Numbered from the stretch's first letter, positions 26,498 to 34,071 are shown. The stretch: DNA of 64,000 nucleotides from Micromonospora sp. Llam0 (GCF_003751085.1 NZ_RJJY01000001.1:4712001-4776000); one strand, 5' to 3'. Notes: a model not told the origin generated them from the sequence alone. Numbers and translations are program-made.

Positions 26498-27396
26498 CGG
26501 TCGCCCCCGGTGAGGGCGAGGAACGCGTCGTCCAGAGTGGCCTGCTGCAGGCGCAGCTCACGTGGCGTGACACCGTGTCGGGACAGCGCCGCCGCGACGG
26601 CGAAGAACAGCTCCGCACCGCCGTCGACGACGACCTCTCGACCGTCGATGGTCGCGGAGGCGACCTGCGGCAACTCGGTCAGCAGGGCGAGGTCGAGCGG
26701 TCGGTCCGGGACGAACCGGATCCGCTGCCCGCTGTCGACGCTGGCGGCCAGCCCGGCCGGGGTGTCGACGGCGACCACCCGGCCGGCGTCGATCACCGCG
26801 ACCCGGTCACAGAGCCGCTCCGCCTCCTCCATCAGGTGAGTGACCAGCACCAGGGTGACGCCCCGGTTGCGGACCGATTCGACAAGTCCCCAGGTGTCCC
26901 GGCGGGCCGCCGGGTCCAGCCCGGTGGTCAACTCGTCGAGGAACGCCACCTTCGGGTCACCGACCAGGGCCAGGGCCACGGACAGGCGCTGCTTCTGCCC
27001 GCCGGAAAGCTGGCCGAAGCGGGCGTCGTGCCGGGACGACAGGCCGAGCAGGTCAAGCAGCTCCCGCCAGTCGGCCGGCCGCCGGTAGAAGGAGCTGTAG
27101 AGCTCCAGCGCCTCCCACACCTTGATCCGCTCCGGCAGTTGGCTCTCCTGCAGCTGCGCCCCGAGTTGCTGGCGTAGCCGTGCTCCGTCGCGCTGCGGGT
27201 CCAGGCCGAGCACCCGTACGGTGCCCCGGTCCGGTCGGCGCAGCCCGAGCGCGCACTCCACAGTGGTGGTCTTGCCGGCACCGTTGCGGCCGAGAATTCC
27301 GAAGATCTCCCCCTCTGCGACGGTGAACGACACGTCGTCCACCGCGACCAGGTCGCCGTACCGTTTGTGCAGCTGCTCGATCTCGATGACGGACAT
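26494..27396 (-). CDS. ABC transporter ATP-binding protein
   Basis: A 300-residue ATPase. Walker A is GRNGAGKTT (about residues 36-44), the signature is LSGGQKQRLS, and Walker B is KVAFLDELTTGLD. The ~80-residue C-terminal extension after the nucleotide domain is typical of drug-export ATPases (DrrA/CcmA-like). It forms an exporter with the permease at 25754-26497 and follows the YtrA-linked ABC pair by 11 bp, so it may belong to the same transcription unit. Confidence 0.9.
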   Translation of the reverse strand: MSVIEIEQLHKRYGDLVAVDDVSFTVAEGEIFGILGRNGAGKTTTVECALGLRRPDRGTVRVLGLDPQRDGARLRQQLGAQLQESQLPERIKVWEALELYSSFYRRPADWRELLDLLGLSSRHDARFGQLSGGQKQRLSVALALVGDPKVAFLDELTTGLDPAARRDTWGLVESVRNRGVTLVLVTHLMEEAERLCDRVAVIDAGRVVAVDTPAGLAASVDSGQRIRFVPDRPLDLALLTELPQVASATIDGREVVVDGGAELFFAVAAALSRHGVTPRELRLQQATLDDAFLALTGGDR

Positions 27397-27407
27397 GGCG
27401 TCGCTCC

Positions 27408-28133
27408 TCAGCCGGAGATCTTCTTCAGTGGCAGCCGACGAACCAGCAGCCAGGTGACGGCGCCGACGACCAGCAGGGTCAGCAGGGCGATCACCGTCCC
27501 GGTGCCAGGGTGTGCCTCGTCGTCAAGCCCGAGCATCCGGGCGAAGCCGAACCCGGTCCACTCGGTACGGAATGCGGTCTCGACCACGAACGCCGGCAGC
27601 AGCGCCAGCGGCAGCAGCGATGTCCCCCACCACGGATTGAGCAGGTGGTAGACGATCGCGGTCAGCACTCCGGCCGCCATGTAGCCGAGATTGACCAGGC
27701 TGTACTCCAGCCAGATGGCGGCGGCGTCGCCCGCCGAACCGACCAGGTACGGCTCGGTCAGCCCGTCGAGCAGGCCGAAGACGTCGAAGGCCAGGTATTC
27801 GATGCCGAATCCGACCGTCGTCAGGGTGGAGAACCCGAGGGCGTACGGCACGAGGAAGCCCCAGGAGCCGATCAGCGCGTCCCGCCGGGTGACGCCTTGA
27901 GCGACGAACATCGGCAGGTACGTGCCCATGGCGACGATGCCGAAGACGAAGGTGAACCAGCGTGGCGCCTGCAGCCCCATGTTCTGCCACATGCTCGCCT
28001 CGACCGTGCCGAACCGGGCGATCAGGCTGACGACCACGGCCCATACCAGGTAGATGATCGTCCAGTACCACCCGGCCAGCGGCAGGGACCGGCGCAGCAG
28101 CGTACGGGTGACTTTCCAGGTGGTGGCGTTCAT
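27408..28133 (-). CDS. ABC transporter membrane protein (YtrA-linked)
   Basis: A 241-residue protein with about six membrane helices; the ends are basic (RTLLRRSLP, RRLPLKK). ATG 28133 overlaps the stop of the ATPase gene. It lacks clear similarity to the standard ABC-2 signature but occupies the permease position after a regulator and an ATPase, as in ytr-type operons. Confidence 0.8.
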   Translation of the reverse strand: MNATTWKVTRTLLRRSLPLAGWYWTIIYLVWAVVVSLIARFGTVEASMWQNMGLQAPRWFTFVFGIVAMGTYLPMFVAQGVTRRDALIGSWGFLVPYALGFSTLTTVGFGIEYLAFDVFGLLDGLTEPYLVGSAGDAAAIWLEYSLVNLGYMAAGVLTAIVYHLLNPWWGTSLLPLALLPAFVVETAFRTEWTGFGFARMLGLDDEAHPGTGTVIALLTLLVVGAVTWLLVRRLPLKKISG

Positions 28134-29038
28134 CGCCGCATCTCCTTGTTGTCCGCCTTGTCGTCCGCGGATTCCGCCGTGAGGTGTACGAACAGGTCCT
28201 GCAGCCCGATCGGGCCGAGCTCCAGGCCGGCGGCGCGGGCGGCGGCCCGGTCGCCGTCGTCGATGGCCCCGAAAACGGTGGTGGACCGGGTGCCGCCGAG
28301 CTGCTGGCTGCCGAGTACGGTGCGGCCGGCGACGAACGTGTCGACGGCGGCGGCCGGGCCGGTCACCGCCGTCCCCCGGGCGCGCAGCGTCTCGGTCTCC
28401 TCGTGGGCGACCAGCCGCCCCCGGTGCAGCACCACCACCTCCTCGAACAGCGACCCGACCTCTTCGATCAGGTGGGTGGAGAGCACGATGGTGCGCGGGT
28501 GGGCGAGGTAGTCGTTCAACACTTCCTCGTAGAAGGCGTACCGGCTGGGCGCGTCGAGGCCGAGGTAGGCCTCGTCGAAGATGGTCAGCGGCGCCCGGGC
28601 GGCCAGCCCGAGGGTGACGCTGAGCGCCGACTTCATACCCCGGCTCAGCCCATTGAGCCGCTTGCGCATCGGCAGGTCGAACCGCTCGACCAGACGCGCG
28701 GCGTAGTCGGCGTCCCAGTTCGGACGCAGCGTCGCGGCAAGGTCCAGGATGCAGCTGACCCGGTCGGTGTCCTGGGCGTCGACCCGGTCCCGGACGAACG
28801 CGATCTGCGACATGATCGCCGCGTTCTCGAACGGGTCGGCGCCGCCGATGCGCACCGTGCCGCTGGTGGCGGCCCGGAAGGCGGACAGTACGGCGAGCAG
28901 GCTGGTCTTGCCGGAGCCGTTGCGGCCGAGCAGTCCGTAGATCTTGCCCGGGGCGAGGGTGAGGTCGAGCGAGTCGACGGCGAGCGTGTCGCCGTAGCGG
29001 ACGGTGAGGTTGCGGGTCTCGATCCCCAGGCCGGTCAC
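28130..29038 (-). CDS. ABC transporter ATP-binding protein (YtrB-like)
   Basis: A 302-residue ATPase. Walker A is GRNGSGKTS; the signature is unusual, LSRGMKSALS in place of LSGGQ; Walker B is LTIFDEAYLGLD. The modified signature and the DEAYLG sequence are those of ytr-type ATPases. GTG 29038 overlaps the stop of the GntR gene by 4 bp. The gene order regulator-ATPase-permease with coupled starts indicates one operon. Confidence 0.9.
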   Translation of the reverse strand: MTGLGIETRNLTVRYGDTLAVDSLDLTLAPGKIYGLLGRNGSGKTSLLAVLSAFRAATSGTVRIGGADPFENAAIMSQIAFVRDRVDAQDTDRVSCILDLAATLRPNWDADYAARLVERFDLPMRKRLNGLSRGMKSALSVTLGLAARAPLTIFDEAYLGLDAPSRYAFYEEVLNDYLAHPRTIVLSTHLIEEVGSLFEEVVVLHRGRLVAHEETETLRARGTAVTGPAAAVDTFVAGRTVLGSQQLGGTRSTTVFGAIDDGDRAAARAAGLELGPIGLQDLFVHLTAESADDKADNKEMRR

Positions 29039-29403
29039 TGGTGTTCCCCTTCTGCTGCATGGTGAATGCGGGCGACGACCTCGGTCAACGGGATGCCGAT
29101 GATCCGGGCCTCGGTGACCATCGGGTCGACGACCTCGGTGAAGAACCGGTCGCGGCGTTGGCCGCGCAGCGTCTCGCGGGCGTTGGGGCTGACGAACATC
29201 CCGATGCCCCGCTTCTTGAACAGCACGCCCTCGTCGATGAGCTGGTGGAAGCCCTTGGCGGCGGTGGCGGGGTTGATCCGGTAGTAGCTGGCGTACTGGT
29301 TGGTGGACATGACCTGCTCGCCCTCCTGCAGCGCCCCGCTCAGGATGTCGTTTTTGATCTTGTCGGCTATCTGCTGATAGATCGGACTTCGATCATCGAA
29401 CAC
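29035..29403 (-). CDS. GntR-family regulator, YtrA subfamily
   Basis: A 122-residue repressor. A winged helix fills residues 1-75 (SPIYQQIADKIKNDILSG, then YRINPATAAKGFHQLIDEG as the recognition helix). The short C-terminal part is a dimerisation helix pair, as in YtrA, rather than a ligand domain. It is first in the operon with the ABC genes; a near-perfect inverted repeat lies 21 bp upstream (29424-29447), fitting autorepression. In relatives the signal is cell-wall stress by antibiotics; here that is inference. Confidence 0.9.
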   Translation of the reverse strand: MFDDRSPIYQQIADKIKNDILSGALQEGEQVMSTNQYASYYRINPATAAKGFHQLIDEGVLFKKRGIGMFVSPNARETLRGQRRDRFFTEVVDPMVTEARIIGIPLTEVVARIHHAAEGEHQ

Positions 29404-29423
29404 GGGAGCACCTCTGGTTCACT

Positions 29424-29447
29424 GGTTCGTTACTCGTGTAATGAACC
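29424..29447. promoter_or_regulatory. Probable operator of the YtrA-type regulator
   Basis: GGTTCGTTAC and GTAATGAACC form an inverted repeat with a 4-nt spacer and one mismatch. It sits between the divergent regulator gene (start 29403) and the ABC ATPase gene (start 29549), so one site could control both directions. Confidence 0.65.
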
Positions 29448-29548
29448 GTAGCACCGATGAACCAGGCCGGTCCAGCCCGCCAGCGGTGTCCGTCACCACC
29501 ACGACACCCCAGCGCGGACGCTCGCCCGGCAGGGGGATAGTTGAGGCC

Positions 29549-30409
29549 ATGAGCGACGAGGCGGCGGACCAGCCGGCCATCGAGGTACGCGGGCTGCGCA
29601 AGGCGTACGCCGGGACACCGGCGGTGGACGGGGTCGACCTGACCGTGCGGCGCGGCGAGGTGTTCGCCCTGCTCGGCCCGAACGGTGCCGGCAAGACCAC
29701 CACCGTGGAAATCATGGAGGGCTACCGGCGCCGCGACGCCGGCGAGGTGCGGGTGCTCGGCGTCGACCCCGACCCGGGTACGCCGCAGTGGCGCTCCCGG
29801 ATCGGCATCGTGCTGCAGGGCACCGGCGAGTTCGACGAACTGACCGTCGGCGAAGTCGTCGCACACTTCGCCGCCTTCTACCCGGCACCGGACGACCCGG
29901 CGACGGTGATCGACCGGGTCGGCCTGTCCGCCAAGGCGAAGGCCCGCACCCACACCCTCTCCGGCGGGCAGAAACGCCGCCTCGACGTGGCACTGGGCAT
30001 CGTCGGCCGCCCCGAGCTGCTCTTCCTCGACGAACCGACCACCGGCTTCGACCCGGAGGCCCGCCGCGAGTTCTGGGAACTGATCCGGTCACTCGCCGGT
30101 GCCGGCACCACCATCCTGCTGACCACCCACTACCTGGACGAGGCGGAGGCCCTCGCCGACCGGGTCGGCGTGATCGCCGCCGGCCGGCTCGTCGAGGTCG
30201 CCGCCCCGGCCGAACTGGGCGGCCGGCGCGACGCCCTGGCCACCGTCGCCTGGCGTACCGCCGACGGGACGGCGCACCGCGAGGAGAGCGCGACGCCGAC
30301 CAAGCTGGTCGCCGAGCTGGCCACGCGCTTCGACGGTGAGGTGCCCGGCCTGACCGTCACCCGCCCCACCCTGGAAGACGTCTACCTGCGGATGATTGGA
30401 CACAAGTGA
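29549..30409 (+). CDS. ABC transporter ATP-binding protein
   Basis: A 286-residue ATPase. Walker A GPNGAGKTT, signature LSGGQKRRLD, Walker B LLFLDEPTTGFD. ATG 29549 (MSDEAADQPAIEVRGL) is preferred to the longer frame because the family domain begins there. It overlaps the next permease gene by 4 bp. It is a third ABC-2 exporter ATPase within 4 kb. Confidence 0.9.
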   Translation: MSDEAADQPAIEVRGLRKAYAGTPAVDGVDLTVRRGEVFALLGPNGAGKTTTVEIMEGYRRRDAGEVRVLGVDPDPGTPQWRSRIGIVLQGTGEFDELTVGEVVAHFAAFYPAPDDPATVIDRVGLSAKAKARTHTLSGGQKRRLDVALGIVGRPELLFLDEPTTGFDPEARREFWELIRSLAGAGTTILLTTHYLDEAEALADRVGVIAAGRLVEVAAPAELGGRRDALATVAWRTADGTAHREESATPTKLVAELATRFDGEVPGLTVTRPTLEDVYLRMIGHK

Positions 30410-31281
30410 ACGCGACCACCGGCGGCACCGCCGGCACCGTGACCTCGCCGTCGGCGGGCGCTTCCAGCAGTTCGCCGGCCGTCACCCGGGTCGGCCCGGC
30501 GCGGCTGGGGCTGCGGCAGGGCAAGCTGGAGATCCGGCAGTTCATGCGCAGCCGCGAGTCGGTCGTCTTCACGATGGCCTTCCCGGTCATCATGATCCTG
30601 ATCTTCGCGTCGATCTTCACCGGGGAGATCACCGACGGCGTACGGTTCACCCAGTACTTCATCACCGGCATGATCGCCACCGGGCTGATGACCGTCGGCT
30701 TCCAGAGCCTGGCCATCCAGATCCCGATCGAGCGCGACCGGGGCGTGCTCAAGCGGTTGCGCGGCACCCCGATGCCGAAATGGGTCTACTTCGCCGGCAA
30801 GGTCATCATGGTGGCGGTGATCGGGTTCGCCGAAACGGTGCTCCTGCTGGCCGTCGCGACCCTGCTGTTCGATCTGCAGCTACCGGATACGGCGGTCAAG
30901 TGGTTCACCCTGGGGTGGGTGTCGGTGCTCGGCATCACCGCCTGCACGCTGTGCGGCATCGCGTTCTCGTCGCTGGCCCGCAGCGGTCGCAGCGCCTCGG
31001 CGGTGGCCACCCCGGTGTCGCTGGTGCTGCAGTTCACTTCCGGCGTCTTCTTCGTCTTCACCGCGCTGCCCGGCTGGATGCAGCAGATCGCCGCGCTGTT
31101 CCCGCTCAAGTGGATGTGCCAGGGGCTGCGGTCGGTCTTCCTGCCGGAGTCCTTCGGCACCCAGGAGCCGGGTGGCTCGTTCGAGCTGGGCATGGTCGCG
31201 CTGGTGCTCGCCATCTGGTGCGTCATCGGCCTGGTGCTCTGCCTGACCACGTTCCGCTGGACCACCAAACGCGACGGCTGA
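30406..31281 (+). CDS. ABC-2 type transporter permease
   Basis: A 291-residue protein with six membrane helices and a hydrophilic N-terminus. The conserved block ERDRGVLKRLRGTPMPKWVY marks ABC-2 permeases of the drug/daunorubicin type. It is coupled to the ATPase gene upstream and followed by a long perfect hairpin (31309-31354). Confidence 0.85.
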   Translation: MNATTGGTAGTVTSPSAGASSSSPAVTRVGPARLGLRQGKLEIRQFMRSRESVVFTMAFPVIMILIFASIFTGEITDGVRFTQYFITGMIATGLMTVGFQSLAIQIPIERDRGVLKRLRGTPMPKWVYFAGKVIMVAVIGFAETVLLLAVATLLFDLQLPDTAVKWFTLGWVSVLGITACTLCGIAFSSLARSGRSASAVATPVSLVLQFTSGVFFVFTALPGWMQQIAALFPLKWMCQGLRSVFLPESFGTQEPGGSFELGMVALVLAIWCVIGLVLCLTTFRWTTKRDG

Positions 31282-31308
31282 CTCCCGGGACCCCAAGCTG
31301 CCGCCGAA

Positions 31309-31354
31309 AGCTTGATGCCTCAGGTGCATCTTGATGCACCTGAGGCATCAAGCT
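31309..31354. terminator. Perfect 22-bp stem hairpin, 2-nt loop
   Basis: Left arm begins AGCTTGATGCCTCAGG; the right arm is its exact complement over 22 bp, with TT as loop. It lies 28 bp past the stop of the ABC permease gene. No U tract follows. It could be a terminator, or a cruciform-type site since the inverted symmetry is near complete. Confidence 0.65.
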
Positions 31355-31472
31355 CTCTTGATCTCGTAGGCGCCCCAGGCACCCGGATGGCACGGGCACG
31401 GTGAACATGACTCTCGTGGGTCCAGGTCAACCCCGGTGGCGCGGATCATCCTCCTCGCCTTGCCGAACCGCT

Positions 31473-31533
31473 ATCGAGGTGAGGCCTACGCACGTTATTT
31501 TCGCGTTTTAACGTGCGTAGGCCTCACCTCGAT
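31473..31533. terminator. Perfect 25-bp stem hairpin, 11-nt loop
   Basis: Left arm ATCGAGGTGAGGCCTACG continues to TTA; the right arm is its exact complement over 25 bp. The loop is T-rich around CGCG. The right arm overlaps the last codons and stop (31524) of the GntR pseudogene, so it probably terminated that gene and, from the other side, backs up the ABC operon terminator. Confidence 0.7.
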
Positions 31534-31754
31534 GGGCCAGCGGAGTCGCTGACATAGACGCCGCGTCCCTGCTGGCCGTACACGAGGCGTTCCGCCTTGA
31601 GCTGGATCATCACAAAACGGATGACCGTCTCGCTCACGTCATAGTGCGCCATGAGTTGACGGGTGGTCGGCAACCTGTCGCCAGGCTTGAGGACTCCGCT
31701 GCGGATCTACTCGGCGATGTCGGTGGCGATCTGCTGGTACAGCGGCGTAGCCAT
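31524..31754 (-). pseudogene. Small GntR-type regulator, interrupted by in-frame TAG
   Basis: From ATG 31754 the minus strand reads MATPLYQQIATDIAE, then TAG (31707-31709), then in the same frame IRSGVLKPGDRLPTTRQL, HYDVSETVI and VYGQQGRGVYVSD to TGA at 31524. This is a complete 76-codon GntR winged helix except for one nonsense codon at position 16 (GAG to TAG would explain it). A 21-bp inverted repeat 68 bp upstream looks like its operator. Functional only if TAG is read through or translation restarts. Confidence 0.8.
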
Positions 31755-31821
31755 CGGCGCTCCCTCGGTCGGCAGCCACAAGACACCACACGCCGGGGGA
31801 AAGATGCGTTACGGGGTAGCG

Positions 31822-31842
31822 TTACGTTACCCAGTAACGTAA
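31822..31842. promoter_or_regulatory. Inverted-repeat operator upstream of the GntR pseudogene
   Basis: TTACGTTAC and GTAACGTAA are exact complements separated by CCA. A further GTTAC half-site lies just to the left (31809). It is between the GntR pseudogene and the first leader/DivIVA module, so it likely once served both. Confidence 0.65.
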
Positions 31843-31886
31843 GTTGTGGACGGAGCTGCTCGGTCGGCACTGAGCGGTTTCACCCG

Positions 31887-32198
31887 GTCGGGGCGTGTAG
31901 CGAGTCACGCCGTTGGGCGTCCCGGCCCCGAAGGTTCGCCCTGGTCGCCGTACTGCCAAGGAGGGCTGCGGCGATCGGGGTGGGGTGGCCCTGCCGGCAT
32001 CGGCAAGCTGCAGGGCCACCCGTCCACCCATCAACAACACCCGGATGAGCGGAACCAGCAGCAACACCAGCGGAAGCAGCGAGCAATGGGGAGGAAGACG
32101 AGATGCGTGAACTGTGGCGCCGGTGGCAGGTCCGCAGCCACCGCTTCCCGACGGTCCCCCGGCGCGGCGGCGGTCGGGGCCTCGACCCCGGCGAGGTC
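31887..32198 (+). repeat. Direct repeat, copy 1 (leader plus truncated DivIVA gene)
   Basis: This segment matches 32504-32943 closely. The shared part is ~215 bp of noncoding leader plus the first codons of a DivIVA gene; copy 1 lacks 144 bp of coding sequence present in copy 2 and stops matching after GCGAGGTC. The leader contains a 12-bp perfect stem, GGGTGGCCCTGC with GCAGGGCCACCC. Confidence 0.9.
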
Positions 32199-32225
32199 AG
32201 TCCTCGCGCTGGCTTGGCCGGTTAG
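32103..32225 (+). pseudogene. Truncated DivIVA-domain gene fragment
   Basis: ATG 32103 (after GGGGAGGAAGACGAG) opens MRELWRRWQVRSHRFPTVP and reaches GLDPGEV, then continues into unrelated sequence to TAG. Compared with the intact gene at 32704, residues 12-59 are missing in frame. In the intact copy TGGCAGGTCCGC occurs at both edges of that missing block (32725 and 32869), so recombination between these 12-bp repeats explains the deletion. The 3' end is cut where the HTH gene begins on the other strand. Confidence 0.8.
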
Positions 32226-32412
32226 CGGTGATCCAGGCCGCCACCTCATCGCGGCTCCAGATGCGCATCCGGCCGTTGCCCACCACGTCGATCGGCTCGG
32301 GGAAGCCTGGCCGGCGAACGATCTCCACAGCCCTCGTCCTCGACACGCCGCCGAGCATCGTGGCGATGTCTGCCAGGGCGACGAGCTTCACGACCTGAAC
32401 GTAGGTCGGCAA
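32197..32412 (-). CDS. AlpA/excisionase-like helix-turn-helix protein
   Basis: A 71-residue MerR/AlpA-like DNA-binding protein. VALADIATMLGGVSRTRAVEIV and the following PGFPEPIDVVGNGRMRIW resemble phage excisionases and BldC-type regulators, with the final W-x-R-DEVAAW helix. The start is uncertain: TTG 32412 gives full length, GTG 32391 gives a 64-residue form starting VKLVAL; neither has a good ribosome site. Its 3' end overlaps the DivIVA fragment by 29 bp. It is divergent from the intact DivIVA gene. Confidence 0.7.
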   Translation of the reverse strand: MPTYVQVVKLVALADIATMLGGVSRTRAVEIVRRPGFPEPIDVVGNGRMRIWSRDEVAAWITANRPSQRED

Positions 32413-32428
32413 GGTGTTACTACTTCAG

Positions 32429-32463
32429 CACTTACCGACTTGACACTGTCGAAGTGATAAGTG
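32429..32463. promoter_or_regulatory. Nested inverted repeats upstream of the HTH and DivIVA genes
   Basis: CACTTA and TAAGTG form the outer pair; ACTT and AAGT form an inner pair. TTGACA lies at the centre. The site is 17 bp from the TTG start of the HTH gene, a good place for autoregulation. Confidence 0.45.
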
Positions 32464-32503
32464 AGGCTGTTTGGGCACACAGATGAGCCCGTGAGTGACA
32501 GCG

Positions 32504-32943
32504 GTTGGGGCGGGTAGCGGGTCACGCCGTTGGGCGTCCCGGCCCCGAAGGTTCGCCCTGGTCGCCGTACTGCCAAGGAGGGCTGCGGTGATTGGGGTGG
32601 GGGTGGCCCCGCCGGCATCGGCAAGCGGCAGGGCCACCCCGTCCACCCGTCGACGACACCCGAACAAGCAGCACCAGCAGCGAGCAATGGGGAGGAAGAC
32701 GAGATGCGTGAACTGTGGCGCCGGTGGCAGGTCCGCTGGCAACGACGCGTCATGGCGACCACACCGCCGGCCAGCTGGCCCGCCGGCAGCGCCACCGGCG
32801 TCTACCGGGCACCCGGCAACCCCGCCGGCCACAATCAGCGCGGGTCGGCGTACCGGCCGATCCGGCCCTGGCAGGTCCGCAGCCACCGCTTCCCGACGGT
32901 CCCCCGGCGCGGTGGCGGCCGGGGCCTGGACCCCGGCGAGGTC
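32504..32943 (+). repeat. Direct repeat, copy 2 (leader plus intact DivIVA gene start)
   Basis: Partner of 31887-32198. The leader keeps the same hairpin with one changed pair and the same AAGGAGG sequence (32575 region) about 120 nt before the DivIVA start, where a short GTG frame could begin in copy 2 but not in copy 1. Confidence 0.9.
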
Positions 32944-33108
32944 GCCGCGTTCCTCGACCGCGTCGCCCACGATCTTGGCATCGTGTACGCCGAGCTCGAA
33001 CGCACGTGGGAGCAGAACGACCGGATCAAGGACGCGTTGCGCCGCTGGCAGTCCGCCCAGGCGACGCCCAGTCGGCACGGCGTCTACCAGGCCGGTGCGC
33101 GCCGGTGA
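32704..33108 (+). CDS. DivIVA-domain protein
   Basis: A 134-residue protein. The first ~60 residues are basic and Pro/Gly-rich. Residues ~72-120 form a short DivIVA-like domain: GLDPGEVAAFLDRVAHDLGI, then YAELERTWEQNDRIKDALRRWQS, a coiled-coil start with the family's Asn-Asp-Arg-Ile-Lys. Full DivIVA proteins are twice as long, so this is a minimal form. GGAGGAAG lies 6-8 nt before ATG 32704. Its stop overlaps the GNAT start by 4 bp, so the two are made together. A link to cell-pole or septum positioning is by family only. Confidence 0.75.
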   Translation: MRELWRRWQVRWQRRVMATTPPASWPAGSATGVYRAPGNPAGHNQRGSAYRPIRPWQVRSHRFPTVPRRGGGRGLDPGEVAAFLDRVAHDLGIVYAELERTWEQNDRIKDALRRWQSAQATPSRHGVYQAGARR

Positions 33109-33770
33109 CCGGGTCGACGTCAGTCGCCGGCAGCAATGGCGGTCCGGCGCTGACCGTACGGACCGCCACCGCCGCCGACGTCGAACCCCTGGCGGAGTTG
33201 TTGGCGCAGGCGTGTGTGCTGGACCCGGTGGTGTCCTGGCTGATCAATGACCACGCGTTGCGCTATCTGACGATGCACCGGTTCTTCACCGCCGAGCTGG
33301 AGTTCGCCGTACGGCACGGAATCGTCGACGTCGTCGGCCACTGCGACGGGATGGCGATCTGGTACCCGCACCCGGCAGACCGGCTCCTGGCGGCGGAACA
33401 TCAGCGGCGCAGGCTGCGGGCCTGCGGTGACCGGCACGGCCCGTACGCGCACTACACGTTCACCGCCGGCCGCCTCGAACCGACCGGTCGGCACCACCAC
33501 CTGGCGTTCCTGGCCGCCGCGCCCTGGCTGAGACGCCAGGGCATCGGGTCGGCGCTGCTCGCGGCGCATCATGCCCGGCTGGACCGGATCGGCATGCCGG
33601 CGGTGGTCGAGGCGAGCAGCAAGCGGCAGCGGGCGTTCCATGAACGCCACGGCTACCGCGTCGTACGGGTCGCGCACCTGCCGGCCGACGGACCACCGCT
33701 GTGGGCGATGCGCCGGGGCGGCGCACCACCCGACCAACCACCGACGGCCGCAGCACTCCGCGTCAGCTGA
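33105..33770 (+). CDS. GNAT-family N-acetyltransferase
   Basis: A 221-residue acetyltransferase. The acetyl-CoA loop is LRRQGIGSALL (R/Q-x-x-G-x-G/A) at about residues 143-153, followed by EASSKRQRAFHERHGYRVV, the usual last strand and helix. Tyr and Trp near 85 (AIWYPH) may line the acceptor site. GTG 33105 overlaps the DivIVA stop. Coupling to a DivIVA-like protein is notable; acceptor unknown. Confidence 0.85.
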   Translation: MTGSTSVAGSNGGPALTVRTATAADVEPLAELLAQACVLDPVVSWLINDHALRYLTMHRFFTAELEFAVRHGIVDVVGHCDGMAIWYPHPADRLLAAEHQRRRLRACGDRHGPYAHYTFTAGRLEPTGRHHHLAFLAAAPWLRRQGIGSALLAAHHARLDRIGMPAVVEASSKRQRAFHERHGYRVVRVAHLPADGPPLWAMRRGGAPPDQPPTAAALRVS

Positions 33771-33783
33771 ACCGATGCGATCG

Positions 33784-34071
33784 TTACGGGCGGTAGACAT
33801 CCGCTCGGTGGTCGATGCGGGTGACATGAACCGTTCGGTTGTCCTCGTCGATTCGGTAGACCACCCGGTAGGTGCCGCGTCGTGCCGAGTGATAGCCGGT
33901 CAACTCGCGGGTCAACGGCTTGCCGACCACATGGGGCCTTTCCGGTAACGGGCCGGTAAGGAACTCACCGACGGCCGTCGCGACGGCCAGCGGCAAGCCG
34001 ACAGGTCGTCCCTCTGTTAGGGCTCGCCGGGCAGCGGGCGCTACGGAGAGTCGGTACGCCTCGTCGCTCAC
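33784..34071 (-). CDS. RelE/ParE-family toxin
   Basis: A 95-residue basic protein. YRLSVAPAARRALTEG, then GKPLTRELTGYHSARRGTYRVVYRIDE and VHVTRIDHRADVYRP follow the RelE fold with Arg and Tyr residues used in ribosome-dependent mRNA cleavage. GTG 34071 overlaps the antitoxin stop by 4 bp. The antitoxin gene is first, as in most type II systems. Confidence 0.9.
   Translation of the reverse strand: MSDEAYRLSVAPAARRALTEGRPVGLPLAVATAVGEFLTGPLPERPHVVGKPLTRELTGYHSARRGTYRVVYRIDEDNRTVHVTRIDHRADVYRP

Noticed and set aside
31309..31533. The two long hairpins as ends of an insertion sequence
   Set aside because: Their arms are unrelated to each other, no transposase lies between them and no target duplication is visible.
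32495..33250. An alternative plus-strand frame with a Cys-x2-Cys near its start, preceded by a good ribosome site
   Set aside because: The Cys pair arises from the DivIVA gene read in another frame, and in the first copy of the repeat the frame breaks early, so it is probably not a protein. A short leader peptide is not excluded.
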